From Streptomyces sp. BK208 (GTDB lineage Bacteria; Actinomycetota; Actinomycetes; Streptomycetales; Streptomycetaceae): a stretch of DNA of 64,000 bases. The notes beneath the pieces are model-generated. The model was given only the letters and a program-made list of their open reading frames with translations. It was not told the origin of the DNA and did not search any database. Positions 35,286-43,646 of this stretch are shown here, piece after piece. Position numbers and translations under genes: made by a program. Positions within the stretch are counted from its first letter, which is position 1. The number at the start of each line of letters is the position of its first letter. The stretch is taken from contig NZ_SOAV01000001.1 of the NCBI RefSeq assembly GCF_004364245.1, positions 434,001-498,000 on the forward strand, in the 5' to 3' direction.

Positions 35286-35465
35286 GTGCTGCGCAACTCC
35301 GGCGGGCCGGGGGCGGACACGGGCGGGCGGCGCCGGTCACCCGTGTGGACCAGTCCGGGCCGGACGTTGCCCCTGGGGCCGGGAGGGAGGAAGCTCGAAG
35401 GAGGAGGGCCGTGACGGCCCGTTTCCGATCCGGGCCGCGGCCTTCGACGTCCGGAGGAGGTCGTC

Positions 35466-35831
35466 ATGAGCACCACGACAGGCCCCGGTTTCGACACCGA
35501 AGCACTGCGCCGGGGCATCGAAGGAGAGACGGCGGCACCCCTGCTGTCGCTGTACGCGCGGGACGCGGAGGTCCGTATCGTCGACCGGCACGACCAGCCG
35601 AGCCGTCCCAAGGTCCTGCGCGGCCGGGACGAGATCGCCGAGATGCTCGACGACGTCTACAGCCGTGACATGACCCACCGGATGGCGCACTGCGTCGTCC
35701 AGGGCGACCAGGTCGCGTTCAGCGAGGAGTGCACCTATCCGGACGGCGTGCGGGTGCTCGCCGAGTCGATGCTGTCGCTGCGGGACGGCGAGATCGTCGA
35801 GCAGACCGTCGTCCAGGCCTGGGACGAGTAG
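35466..35831 (+). CDS. SnoaL/NTF2-like protein
   Basis: 121 residues. A cone-shaped alpha+beta barrel pattern: LLSLYARDAEVRIVDRHDQP, LRGRDEIAEMLDDVYSRDMT, then ECTYPDGVRVLAESMLSLRD with final IVEQTVVQAW. This fits the nuclear-transport-factor-2-like / SnoaL-like superfamily, used both as enzymes and as binding proteins. Excellent ribosome site (GGAGGAGG). Stands alone. Confidence 0.8.
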   Translation: MSTTTGPGFDTEALRRGIEGETAAPLLSLYARDAEVRIVDRHDQPSRPKVLRGRDEIAEMLDDVYSRDMTHRMAHCVVQGDQVAFSEECTYPDGVRVLAESMLSLRDGEIVEQTVVQAWDE

Positions 35832-35869
35832 CCCGGATCCGCGTCACGGGTGCGGGTTCGGCGTACCGG

Positions 35870-36370
35870 TCATCTCGGTGGCAGCCGGTGCAGCTCGACG
35901 TCCCCGAGCCGGCCGTCGGCGACCGTGGCGGTCAGGTAGGTGCAGTGGGGCTGGCGGCGGCGGTCGGTGGGCGAGCCCGGGTTGAGCAGCCGCAGACCGG
36001 TGGCCGCCGTGGTGTCCCAGGGGATGTGGCTGTGCCCGAAGACGAGGACGTCGAGGTCCGGGAAGCGGGCGGCGCAGCGTGCCTCGCGGCCCTGGGCGGC
36101 GCCGGTCTCGTGGACGACGCCGAAGCGCAGGCCGCCCAGATCCGCGTACGCCACCTCGGGCAGCCTGGCGCGCAGTGCGGGGCCGTCGTTGTTGCCGTAC
36201 ACCCCGAGGAGCCTGCGGCTGCGGCTCTCCAGCAGGTCGAGGGTGGCCGTGTCGACCCAGTCCCCCGCGTGCAGGACCACGTCCGCGCGCGGGAGCTCCG
36301 CCAGCAGCGGCGCCGGCAGTTCCTTCGCCCGCTTGGGCAGGTGGGTGTCGGACGTGATCAGCAGTCGCAC
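35870..36370 (-). CDS. Metallophosphoesterase, YfcE/MJ0936-type
   Basis: 166 residues. The calcineurin-like motifs are complete: SDTHLPKR, HAGDWVD, YGNNDGP, and FGHSHIPW with LLNPGSPTDRR. The enzyme is a small metal-dependent phosphodiesterase, cytoplasmic, on an unknown substrate. GTG start. It diverges from the isochorismatase gene across 111 bases that carry a paired operator. Confidence 0.85.
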   Translation of the reverse strand: MRLLITSDTHLPKRAKELPAPLLAELPRADVVLHAGDWVDTATLDLLESRSRRLLGVYGNNDGPALRARLPEVAYADLGGLRFGVVHETGAAQGREARCAARFPDLDVLVFGHSHIPWDTTAATGLRLLNPGSPTDRRRQPHCTYLTATVADGRLGDVELHRLPPR

Positions 36371-36385
36371 GCGTTCCAGCTTAAT

Positions 36386-36431
36386 CGACAGGCAAAACTG
36401 TGCAGTCTCAGCTGGACAGTTTTACCTGTCG
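36386..36431. promoter_or_regulatory. Paired ACAG-N6-CTGT operators
   Basis: ACAGGCAAAACTGT (36388-36401) and ACAGTTTTACCTGT (36416-36429) are each inverted repeats and are also inverted to one another: the outer arms CGACAGGCAAAACTGT and ACAGTTTTACCTGTCG match in 15 of 16 positions. This is A+T-rich for the genome and lies between divergent starts. Confidence 0.65.
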
Positions 36432-36481
36432 AATTTACGGTGGTGGTTCCGTACGAGATCCATCTGAGAGGCACCACCCCC

Positions 36482-37066
36482 ATGGCCGTCACCGCCCTCG
36501 ACCCCCGCACCGCCCTCGTCGTGATCGACCTCCAGGCCGGCATCGTCGCCGCGCCCACCGAGCCCTGGAGCGGCGCAGAGGTCGTCGCCCGCAGCGTCGA
36601 ACTGGCCGAGGCCTTCCGGGCCCGCGACCTGCCCGTGGTACTGGTCCGGGTCTCCTTCGCCGCCGACGGCGCGGACGCCGTGCCCGGGCGCACCGAGGCA
36701 GGAGGCGCCGCCGGCCCGCGGCCGGAGGGCTGGGACGTCATCGTCGACGAGCTGTCCGGGCACCCCGGTGACCTCACCGTCACCAAGCGCAACTGGGGCG
36801 CCTTCCACGGCACCGGCCTCGACGTCCAGCTGCGTCGCCGCGGTGTCACGCAGATCGTGCTGTCCGGCATCGCCACCAGCATCGGCGTGGAGTCCACCGC
36901 CCGCGCCGCCCACGAGCACGGTTACCACGTCACGCTCGCCACCGACGCCATGAGCGACATGAGCGCCGAGGCACACCGGGGCAGCGTCGAGCGGATCTTC
37001 CCGCGGCTGGGCGAGACCGGCACGACGCGGGAGATCCTCGACCTGCTCGCCAAGACGCACGGCTGA
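36482..37066 (+). CDS. Isochorismatase-family cysteine hydrolase
   Basis: 194 residues. Family Asp in LVVIDLQAGIV, Lys in VTKRNWGAFHGTGL, and the final region with SGIATSIGVESTARAAHEHG. The usual catalytic Cys position is occupied by Ser in ATSIGVEST, so this is a non-Cys member or has altered activity. Members hydrolyse isochorismate, nicotinamide, N-carbamoyl compounds and others. Its promoter overlaps the paired operator, so a dedicated regulator elsewhere controls it. Confidence 0.83.
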   Translation: MAVTALDPRTALVVIDLQAGIVAAPTEPWSGAEVVARSVELAEAFRARDLPVVLVRVSFAADGADAVPGRTEAGGAAGPRPEGWDVIVDELSGHPGDLTVTKRNWGAFHGTGLDVQLRRRGVTQIVLSGIATSIGVESTARAAHEHGYHVTLATDAMSDMSAEAHRGSVERIFPRLGETGTTREILDLLAKTHG

Positions 37067-37083
37067 CGATCCGGGCGCGACGG

Positions 37084-38058
37084 TCAGCCCGCGTCGGTGC
37101 GCCGCTTGAGCGGCTCCCACCAGGACCGGTTGTCCCGGTACCAGGCGACGGTCTCGGCCAGCCCGGCCGCGAAGTCGCGCCGGGGGCGGTAGCCCAGCTC
37201 CTCGCGGGCCTTGCTCCAGTCGACCGAGTAGCGCAGGTCGTGCCCCTTGCGGTCCTCGACGTGCACGACCCGCTCCGGGCCCGCGCCGCAGGCGTCGAGG
37301 AGCAGGGCGGTGAGGTCGCGGTTGCTCAGTTCCGTGCCCCCGCCGATGTTGTAGACCTCGCCCGCCCGGCCCCCGGTCCGGACGAGGTCGACGCCCTGGC
37401 AGTGGTCGTCGACGTGCAGCCAGTCGCGCACGTGACGGCCGTCCCCGTAGAGCGGGACCCGGCGGCCGTCGAGAAGACGGGTGACGAAGAGCGGCACGAG
37501 TTTTTCGGGGAACTGGTGCGGCCCGTAGTTGTTGGAGCACCGGGTCACGCGCACGTCGAGGCCGTGCGTGCGGTGGTACGACAGGGCCAGCAGGTCGCCC
37601 GACGCCTTCGACGCGGAGTACGGCGAGCTCGGCCGCAGCGGATGCTCCTCGGTCGCCGAGCCGGACCCCACGGAGCCGTAGACCTCGTCGGTCGAGACGT
37701 GCACGAACGGCCCGACGCCGTGGCGCACGGCCGCGTCCAGCAGGTTCTGGGTGCCGACGACGTTGGTGAGGACGAAGTCGGACGCGGCGTGGATCGAGCG
37801 GTCCACGTGGGACTCGGCGGCGAAGTGCACCACCTGGTCGGCCTCGGACACCAGCTTGTCGACGAGCGCCGCGTCGCGGATGTCGCCGTGCACGAACTCC
37901 AGGCGCGGATGGCCGAGTTCGAGGTTGGCCGTCGTTCCGGCGTAGGTCAGCGCGTCCAGCACCGTGATCCTCGGCGTCCCGGGGCCGTCGGAGGCGAGGA
38001 GCCCGCGCACGTACCGGGAGCCGATGAATCCGGCGGCGCCGGTGACCAGGATGTTCAT
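37084..38058 (-). CDS. rmlB: dTDP-glucose 4,6-dehydratase
   Basis: 324 residues. NAD loop TGAAGFIGS, catalytic STDEVYGS with the Thr/Asp/Glu triad of RmlB, YSASK, and RCSNNYGPHQFPEKLVPLFV, all diagnostic. It converts dTDP-glucose to dTDP-4-keto-6-deoxyglucose, the branch point for rhamnose and for sugars of secondary metabolites. Start at MNILVTGAAG; the ribosome site is weak. No rmlA, rmlC, rmlD or glycosyltransferase gene is near, so the gene is solitary. It converges on the isochorismatase gene. Confidence 0.9.
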   Translation of the reverse strand: MNILVTGAAGFIGSRYVRGLLASDGPGTPRITVLDALTYAGTTANLELGHPRLEFVHGDIRDAALVDKLVSEADQVVHFAAESHVDRSIHAASDFVLTNVVGTQNLLDAAVRHGVGPFVHVSTDEVYGSVGSGSATEEHPLRPSSPYSASKASGDLLALSYHRTHGLDVRVTRCSNNYGPHQFPEKLVPLFVTRLLDGRRVPLYGDGRHVRDWLHVDDHCQGVDLVRTGGRAGEVYNIGGGTELSNRDLTALLLDACGAGPERVVHVEDRKGHDLRYSVDWSKAREELGYRPRRDFAAGLAETVAWYRDNRSWWEPLKRRTDAG

Positions 38059-38205
38059 GGAAGGTTCCGTGCCTTGCTGCGGTCGGGGGCGGTGCGTGCC
38101 GACGCTACCCGCGCTCCCCGCGCCCGGCGCGACCGGCCCCGGAACGCGCACCGCGCCGGCAACGAGGCCGGCGCGCTGGGCGGTGTCACCACCCTCGGGG
38201 CTCGC

Positions 38206-38394
38206 TCAGTCCTCGCCCCGGACTATGTTCGACTCCTGGCCCGCTTGCGGTGCGCGGGGGGCCGCGCCGTCCTCGACGGCGGGTACGCAGGTACGCATCG
38301 CGTCTCTGCTCCGCAGGCGGCGGGCCTTCGACCAGCCGGTCTCCAGCCTGCGGACGGCGGGTTCGCCGCTGGTGTCCGTGGTCACGAATATCAT
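38206..38394 (-). CDS. Possible small protein, function unknown
   Basis: 62 residues from an ATG right after AGAAGGAAG: MIFVTTDTSGEPAVRRLETG and an Arg-rich middle, ending QESNIVRGED. A GTG three codons in is nine bases from GGAAG and may be the real start. Codon bias is mixed, with AGA and ATA present, so this could be spurious or a weakly expressed gene. No recognised domain. Fits in the 488-base gap between rmlB and the SpoIIE-like gene, where nothing else was seen. Confidence 0.4.
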   Translation of the reverse strand: MIFVTTDTSGEPAVRRLETGWSKARRLRSRDAMRTCVPAVEDGAAPRAPQAGQESNIVRGED

Positions 38395-38546
38395 CTTCCT
38401 TCTGGTTCCGCGGCTGACGCGCCCGGGCTTCGACGTCGTCGTCCTGGCCCCGGTGCGCTCGCCGCTGCGGGTCCCCTCGCGGGGCGCGGCCAAACACCGG
38501 TCCCCTGCGAGCTGTCGCGCTCACGGGCGGGACCGTGGCCGGGCGC

Positions 38547-41033
38547 TCAGACGCCGCGCACCGGGATCTCGCTCCAGACCTGCTTGCCTCCGCTGACCGG
38601 CAGCGTCCCCCAGGTCGCCGACATCGCCTCGACGAGGAGGATGCCGCGCCCGCCCGTGGCCTCCCAGCCGATACTGGTCGGCTTGACGGGCGTGCGCGGC
38701 GAGGCGTCGGCGACCGCGACGCGCAGGCGCCCGCCGATCAGGGTGAGGTCGAGGCGCACCTTGCCGTCGGTGTGCACCAGGGCGTTGGTGACCAGCTCGG
38801 AGACGATCAGCAGCACACCCTCGATGTCGTCGTCGGGTACGCCCCAGGAGCGCAGGGTGCGCCGGGTGAAGCGGCGGGCGTGCCGCACGGCCTCGGGCAG
38901 CCGCCACACCGACCAGCTCTCCCGCAGCGGACGCAGGGACATCCCGTCGTAGCGCACCAGCAGCAGGGCGACGTCGTCGTTGCGGCGGGCGTTCCCGAGC
39001 AGGGCGTCGGCGACGAGCCCGAGGTGGGCGGGGGCGGACACGGCCAGCGCGTGGGCGAACCGGTCCATGCCCTCGTCGATGTCGGACTCCGGCGACTCCA
39101 CGAGACCGTCCGTGGTCAGGGCGATCAGCGTGCCGGGCCGCAGCCGCAGCGGGCTCATCGGGAAGTCGGCCTGTGTCACCACGCCGAGCGGCGGGCCGCC
39201 CTCCACCTCCGCGATCTCCGTACTGCCGTCGGGGTGGCGCAGCACCGGCGGCAGGTGCCCGGCCCGCACGCACCAGGCGGAGCCCTCCTCCATGTCGAGG
39301 TCGACGTAGACGCAGGTGGCGAAGAGGTCGGTCTCCATGCCCGTCAGCAGCCGGTTGGCGTGGGACACCACGACGTCCGGCGGGTGGCCCTCGACGGCGT
39401 AGGCGCGCAGGGCCGTGCGCATCTGGCCCATCAGGGTGGCCGCGCCGGCGCTGTGGCCCTGGACGTCGCCGATGACGAGGGCGACGTGGTGGTCGGGCAG
39501 CGGGATCACGTCGTACCAGTCGCCGCCCAGCTCCAGTCCCGCCGTGCTGGGCAGGTAGCGGGCGACGGCGACCGCGCCGGGCAGCTTCGGCAGCCGGCGC
39601 GGCAGCAGCTGGCGCTGGAGCATGCCGACCAGTTCGTGCTCGGCGTCGAAGGCGTGGGCGCGCATCAGGGCCTGCCCGGCGAGCCCCGCGGAGGCGGTGA
39701 GCAGGGCGCGCTCGTCGGGACCGAAGTCGTGCGGGGCGTCCCAGCCGATCAGGCAGGCTCCGGCCATGCGGCCGCCCGCGGGCAACGGCAGTACGGCCAG
39801 GCCGCCGGGGCCGACGTCGGCGAGGGCGGGCTCCAGGTCGCCGGTGCCCGCGGGCCAGATCCGGGCGCGTCCCTCGCGCAGCGCGGCGGCCAGGGTGGGC
39901 ATGGCCCGTACCGGCGCGTCCGGCCACTCGGTGCGCCACTCCAGCCGCCACAGCTCGGGCCAGGACTCGGGCTCCGGCGGATCGAGGACGGTGACGACGA
40001 GCCGGTCGTTCTCCACCTCGGCCAGCGCGATCCGGTCGGCGCGCAGCGGTCTGCGCAGGGCGGCGACGACGGCCTGACTGACGTCGCGGACGGTCCCGGC
40101 GGTGGCGAGCGCGGCGGCGAGGCGCTGGACGCGGGCGACGTCGGTGACGTCCGGGCGCAGGGTGGAGGCGTCGGCGACGGTGCCGACCAGGCGGGCGGGC
40201 CGGCCGTCGCCGCCGGGCAGCAGGCGCCCGCTGAGCCGGAGCCACTTCGGCGGGCCGGTGGGCTGCAGCACCCGGAACTCCAGCTCGCGTTCGCCGATGC
40301 TCATGTGGTCGGACTCGGTCACCGACATCAGCGACGGCAGGTCCTCCGGCACGGTGAGCCCGAGCAGCGTCTCGACCTTGCCGTCGAACTCGCCGGGGGC
40401 GAGGCCGAACAGGCGCAGGATGTCGTCCCCCACCTCGGCCCGGCCGGTGTCCATGGCCAGGGTGAAGGCGTCCGGCTGGAGCGGACCGGCCTCGGCGGGC
40501 TCGGCCGCCTCGGCGGGAGCGGGGCAGGTCAGGGCCTCGGCGATCAGGGCCAGGCACGCGCGGTCGTCGGCGTCGAACCCGTCCGGGCGCTCGGTCAGGG
40601 CGAGGAGACAGCCGCCGCCGTCCCCGCCCACGGGCAGGACGGCCAGCGAGAAACCGCTCGACGGCACGTGCCGCGACTCCGCCGATCCGGCGAACTCCTC
40701 CGGCCCGATCCACACCGTCTCACCGGCGCGGTGTGCGTCGGCGACCGGGGAGCCGCCGTCCGCGGGATAGCTGTCGCGCACGCCGTACAGGGTGCGCGGC
40801 ACACCGGCGGACTCGACCAGGCAGAGCAGCTCACGGTCGTCGCCCGGCGTGTAGAGGGCGGCGAGGGAGGCGCCCGCGAAGACCAGCGCCTGTTCGAGGA
40901 TCCCGCGTGACCGTTCCTTCGGCCGCGGACCGGCCGCGATCGCCTTCAGGGCGCCCTCGGCACGCAGCGTCCTCGGTCCGCGTTCCGCAGCGCCCTCTTC
41001 GACCACGTCGCCATTACAGCGCTTATGGGGCAT
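38547..41033 (-). CDS. Multi-sensor SpoIIE-type phosphatase with HATPase kinase domain
   Basis: 828 residues. In order: an N-terminal GAF-like sensor (about 40-170), a PAS domain (about 190-285), a second GAF (about 310-480), a PP2C SpoIIE domain (about 500-690; LGGDWYDVIPL, VIGDVQGHSAG, LTTDGLVES, RNDDVALLLVR) and a C-terminal HATPase_c anti-sigma-kinase-like domain (about 700-828; LIVSELVTNALVHTDGK, GGRGILLVEAM). Both a phosphatase of anti-anti-sigma factors and a kinase-type ATPase are in one chain, a typical Streptomyces stress-signalling protein. Start at MPHKRCNGDV, after AGGGG. Confidence 0.88.
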   Translation of the reverse strand: MPHKRCNGDVVEEGAAERGPRTLRAEGALKAIAAGPRPKERSRGILEQALVFAGASLAALYTPGDDRELLCLVESAGVPRTLYGVRDSYPADGGSPVADAHRAGETVWIGPEEFAGSAESRHVPSSGFSLAVLPVGGDGGGCLLALTERPDGFDADDRACLALIAEALTCPAPAEAAEPAEAGPLQPDAFTLAMDTGRAEVGDDILRLFGLAPGEFDGKVETLLGLTVPEDLPSLMSVTESDHMSIGERELEFRVLQPTGPPKWLRLSGRLLPGGDGRPARLVGTVADASTLRPDVTDVARVQRLAAALATAGTVRDVSQAVVAALRRPLRADRIALAEVENDRLVVTVLDPPEPESWPELWRLEWRTEWPDAPVRAMPTLAAALREGRARIWPAGTGDLEPALADVGPGGLAVLPLPAGGRMAGACLIGWDAPHDFGPDERALLTASAGLAGQALMRAHAFDAEHELVGMLQRQLLPRRLPKLPGAVAVARYLPSTAGLELGGDWYDVIPLPDHHVALVIGDVQGHSAGAATLMGQMRTALRAYAVEGHPPDVVVSHANRLLTGMETDLFATCVYVDLDMEEGSAWCVRAGHLPPVLRHPDGSTEIAEVEGGPPLGVVTQADFPMSPLRLRPGTLIALTTDGLVESPESDIDEGMDRFAHALAVSAPAHLGLVADALLGNARRNDDVALLLVRYDGMSLRPLRESWSVWRLPEAVRHARRFTRRTLRSWGVPDDDIEGVLLIVSELVTNALVHTDGKVRLDLTLIGGRLRVAVADASPRTPVKPTSIGWEATGGRGILLVEAMSATWGTLPVSGGKQVWSEIPVRGV

Positions 41034-41222
41034 CTGCGCAGCCCCTGCGGATGGAGTACCGGTGATCAGGAGCGCGCGGGGGCGCGGGGAGGCTCTTCGC
41101 GCCGCCGTGCGGAGCCGGTGCTCCCGTCGGCTGCGGAAGGGGGACACGACGGCAGGACGACGTCACGTGCGCGGCGGGTGCCCCCGTCCGCCCGCCCGCG
41201 TCCCGACGGACCGCGTCCCGAC

Positions 41223-41262
41223 GGACCGCTGCCCGGCCCCGTCGGGGGTCGGGCAGCGGTCC
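41223..41262. terminator. 13-bp hairpin terminator
   Basis: GGACCGCTGCCCG, a 14-base loop, CGGGCAGCGGTCC, perfect. It lies about 200 bases past the protease stop (leftward) and about 190 bases before the SpoIIE gene start. The 41034-41458 gap also holds a doubled GCGTCCCGACGGACC (41205-41234) and no gene. Confidence 0.55.
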
Positions 41263-41431
41263 GGGGGTCGGCCGTCGGTCCGCTGGCGGACACTGACCGC
41301 CGGCAGACACGGACCGGGGGACGCGGTCCCCGGGGACGGCGGTCCGGGGGGCGGGGCTGTGTCGAGCCCGCCGGACGTCAGCCCGTCGGACCCGAGCCGC
41401 CCACGCCGTCCGCGTCCGAGCCGTCGGACGT

Positions 41432-41464
41432 CAGCCGACAGCCGTCAGCCGTCAGCCGTCAGCC
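41432..41464. repeat. CAGCCGT tandem repeat at a gene end
   Basis: About four consecutive CAGCCGA/CAGCCGT heptamers that run over the stop codon of the leftward protease (stop at 41459-41461), so the repeat lies partly in the tail coding sequence. Confidence 0.6.
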
Positions 41465-42763
41465 CGTCGGATGCGAGCCGTCCGAGCCGTCCACGCCCGT
41501 GCCGTCAGCCGCGTCACCGGTGCCGGCTCCGCTGCCGTCAGCCGCGCCGTCGTCGTCGGCACCGGAACCGGGGGCGCCCGAACCGCCGTCTCCGGAGGCA
41601 TCACCGGCGCCACCCACGCCATCCGCGTCGCCCGCACCGGTGCCCTCGCCGCCCAGTGTGGCGCCGACCGCCTCCAGGGCGGTGGTGACCGGCTGGAAGA
41701 AGGTCTCGCCGCCGGCCGTGCAGTCGCCGCTGCCGCCGGAGGTCAGTCCGACCGCGAGGCCGTCCTGGGTGAACAGGGAGCCGCCGCTGTCTCCGGGCTC
41801 GGCGCAGACGTCGGTCTGTATGAGGCCCGTGACCGTGCCCTCGGGGTAGTTGACGGTGGCGTCCAGGCCGAGGACCCGGCCGTCGGCCAGTCCGGTCGTA
41901 CTGCCCATGCGGAAGACCTGCTGCCCGACCGCCGCCTCCGCGGCCCGGCTGATCGCCAGTGTCCGGTCGCCCAGGTCGACCTCGCTCGGAGCCTCGGTCG
42001 CCGGGTCGTCGTACCTGACGAGCGCGAAGTCGCCCTCGCCGGGGAAGACCGCCTGGTCGACGGTGGCGATGGGCTGCCCGCCCTGCGCGTCGGACCACTG
42101 GTCGGCCGCGACCCCGCAGTGACCGGCCGTCAGGAAGGCGGGCGAGCCGTCGCCCGCGGTGACGTTGAAGCCGAGCGAGCAGCGTGCTCCGCCGCCGAAG
42201 ACGGCGTCGCCGCCCGAGACGAAGGTCTTGAAGGTGCCGGCGGATTTCCTGACGGTCGCCATGCCGGAGCCGAGGTCCTGGACGGTGGACTCCAGCCGGT
42301 CCCAGCGGTCGCCGGTGACGGTGCTGTCGGCGGTCACCAGGATCTTGTTGGTGCGCGGATCGATCGCCCACGAGGTGCCCGGAATGCTCGCCCTGGATTT
42401 CAGGGTCTGCGCGCCGCTTTTCAGCTCACCCATGCTGTTGTCGACCTCGCGGACCGCCGCCCCCGCCTTCTTCGCCTCCACGACGCCCTGGTCGTCGTCG
42501 CCCGGGACGACGTTGACGACGAGCTGCCGGGCGCCCGGGTCGTAGTAGGAACCGGCGAAGGTGTCGCCGAGCAGGCCGGCCAGCCGTGAGGCGAGATCCG
42601 AGGCGTCCGCCGCCTTGAGGGTCCTGGGTGCCGGCGCGGCGTCCGGGGACCCGCCGTCCTGCGAGGCGTTGGCGTTCGGCAGCAGGACCGCGGCCGCGCC
42701 GAGCGCCACCACTCCGCCCGCCGCCATCGCGGCCCTGCGCTTGGGGATTCGCTTGTGACTCAA
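41459..42763 (-). CDS. Streptogrisin-like secreted serine protease with low-complexity tail
   Basis: 434 residues from a TTG start. The TTG is preceded by CAGGAGG at nine bases, and the reading LSHKRIPKRRAAMAAGGVVA is a normal basic signal-peptide start, so I chose it over the GTG 12 codons upstream. Signal peptide about 1-32, propeptide to about 175, then an S1 domain: His in TAGHCGVAA, Asp in EGDFALVRY, Ser in EPGDSGGSL. The last 60 residues are Gly/Asp/Ala/Ser repeats with no transmembrane helix. Same [20 protein letters not shown] as the protease at 27921-29267. Confidence 0.88.
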   Translation of the reverse strand: MSHKRIPKRRAAMAAGGVVALGAAAVLLPNANASQDGGSPDAAPAPRTLKAADASDLASRLAGLLGDTFAGSYYDPGARQLVVNVVPGDDDQGVVEAKKAGAAVREVDNSMGELKSGAQTLKSRASIPGTSWAIDPRTNKILVTADSTVTGDRWDRLESTVQDLGSGMATVRKSAGTFKTFVSGGDAVFGGGARCSLGFNVTAGDGSPAFLTAGHCGVAADQWSDAQGGQPIATVDQAVFPGEGDFALVRYDDPATEAPSEVDLGDRTLAISRAAEAAVGQQVFRMGSTTGLADGRVLGLDATVNYPEGTVTGLIQTDVCAEPGDSGGSLFTQDGLAVGLTSGGSGDCTAGGETFFQPVTTALEAVGATLGGEGTGAGDADGVGGAGDASGDGGSGAPGSGADDDGAADGSGAGTGDAADGTGVDGSDGSHPTG

Positions 42764-43381
42764 CCTGCTCGACCTCCTGGGACCGGGGTCCGTGTCCACG
42801 GTCCGGCATCGGATGGGGGGCGCCTGGACGGCTGTTGGTACGCGCGGGCCGGGCAGGGCGTTCAGACGGTCCGTCGGATCGCGCCCCGTTCACGCGGTGC
42901 CCCGCACGGCGGCGCGACGGCCGTCGGCACCCTCCGCGTTCGTCCGACGACGCACTGTCCCGAACACGGAGCGGAATGACCGCTTCAGCGAATCTGCACA
43001 TCGAATGCCCAACCCGGTCACCCCCGTCGGATCTTCTGCACAAGCCGACGGCGGTCCGCGCGCCTTTGCGGCGGGAGTGTCCCAATCGCACGCGTTCGGG
43101 CAAGGGGTCGTGCGGCGCGATGCCGCGCGCGGTGTGAAGAAGTCGCCGCGAAGGCGTGCGCGCTCCTGCACGCTTGGTCGCCCGGGCGTCGCAAGTGCGC
43201 TGGTGAGAGGGGTGATTGATTGGAAGCCCGCACCGGCCGCGTGCTTTGATCCATCGCACCGCGGGGGCCGCGGAGGGCTCGGGAAACGGGCCGCCCGGCG
43301 CCCGCGGTCGCGGCCGTCATCTGTCCCCAGAGGGGGCCGCTCCCCCCTTGTGAAAATGGCTATACGAAGGGAAGTTCCATC
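42764..43381. other. 618-base gap with no supported gene
   Basis: Upstream of both the leftward protease and the rightward GG-leader peptide gene. No ORF with a ribosome site and typical codon use was found. The last 40 bases include TATACG (43361) and AAGGGA, the latter nine bases before the peptide ATG. The promoters of both divergent units must lie here, but no canonical -35/-10 pair is clear. Confidence 0.5.
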
Positions 43382-43597
43382 ATGAACTCCACCCCCCAGG
43401 TTGAGACCGTCGAGATCTCCGACGCCGACCTCGACAACGTCTCCGGCGGCCTGAACGTGAACGCCGTCGGCACCGTCACCGGCCTGGTGGACGGCATCGC
43501 CCCGGTCTCCGGCCTGCTCAACACGGTCGTCGGTACCGTCGAGGGTGCCACCGGCCTGAACACGGCCCCGGTCACCAACCTGGTCGCCGGTCTCTGA
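43382..43597 (+). CDS. Double-glycine leader peptide precursor (bacteriocin-like)
   Basis: 71 residues. Leader MNSTPQVETVEISDADLDNV followed by SGG at 21-23: the acidic residues and the ISDADLDNVSGG ending are typical of leaders cut by C39 peptidases after GG. The predicted core (24-71) is 48 residues, Val/Gly/Thr/Leu/Asn-rich, with no Cys, aromatic, Lys or Arg; it is two similar halves (AVGTVTGLVDG..APVSGLL and VVGTVEGATGLNTAPVTNLV). AAGGGA sits nine bases before the ATG. Immediately followed by a membrane-fusion protein and two ABC transporters. What the mature peptide does is unknown. Confidence 0.82.
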   Translation: MNSTPQVETVEISDADLDNVSGGLNVNAVGTVTGLVDGIAPVSGLLNTVVGTVEGATGLNTAPVTNLVAGL

Positions 43598-43619
43598 TCG
43601 CGCCCTTGCGTCGCTGAGT

Positions 43620-43642
43620 CCCGGAGCCGCCCAGGCTCCGGG
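43620..43642 (+). terminator. Hairpin after the peptide gene (partial terminator)
   Basis: CCCGGAGCC, loop of five, GGCTCCGGG, then GGGCTTTTCGG with a short T run. It starts 22 bases past the peptide stop and precedes the exporter genes by about 90 bases. It could stop most transcripts, keeping the small peptide in excess over its exporter. Confidence 0.6.
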
Positions 43643-43646
43643 GCTT

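Noticed and set aside
43382..43597. Lanthipeptide precursor
   Set aside because: The leader looks like that of type A2 lantibiotics, but the core has no Cys and there is no LanM-type enzyme nearby, so lanthionine rings cannot form.
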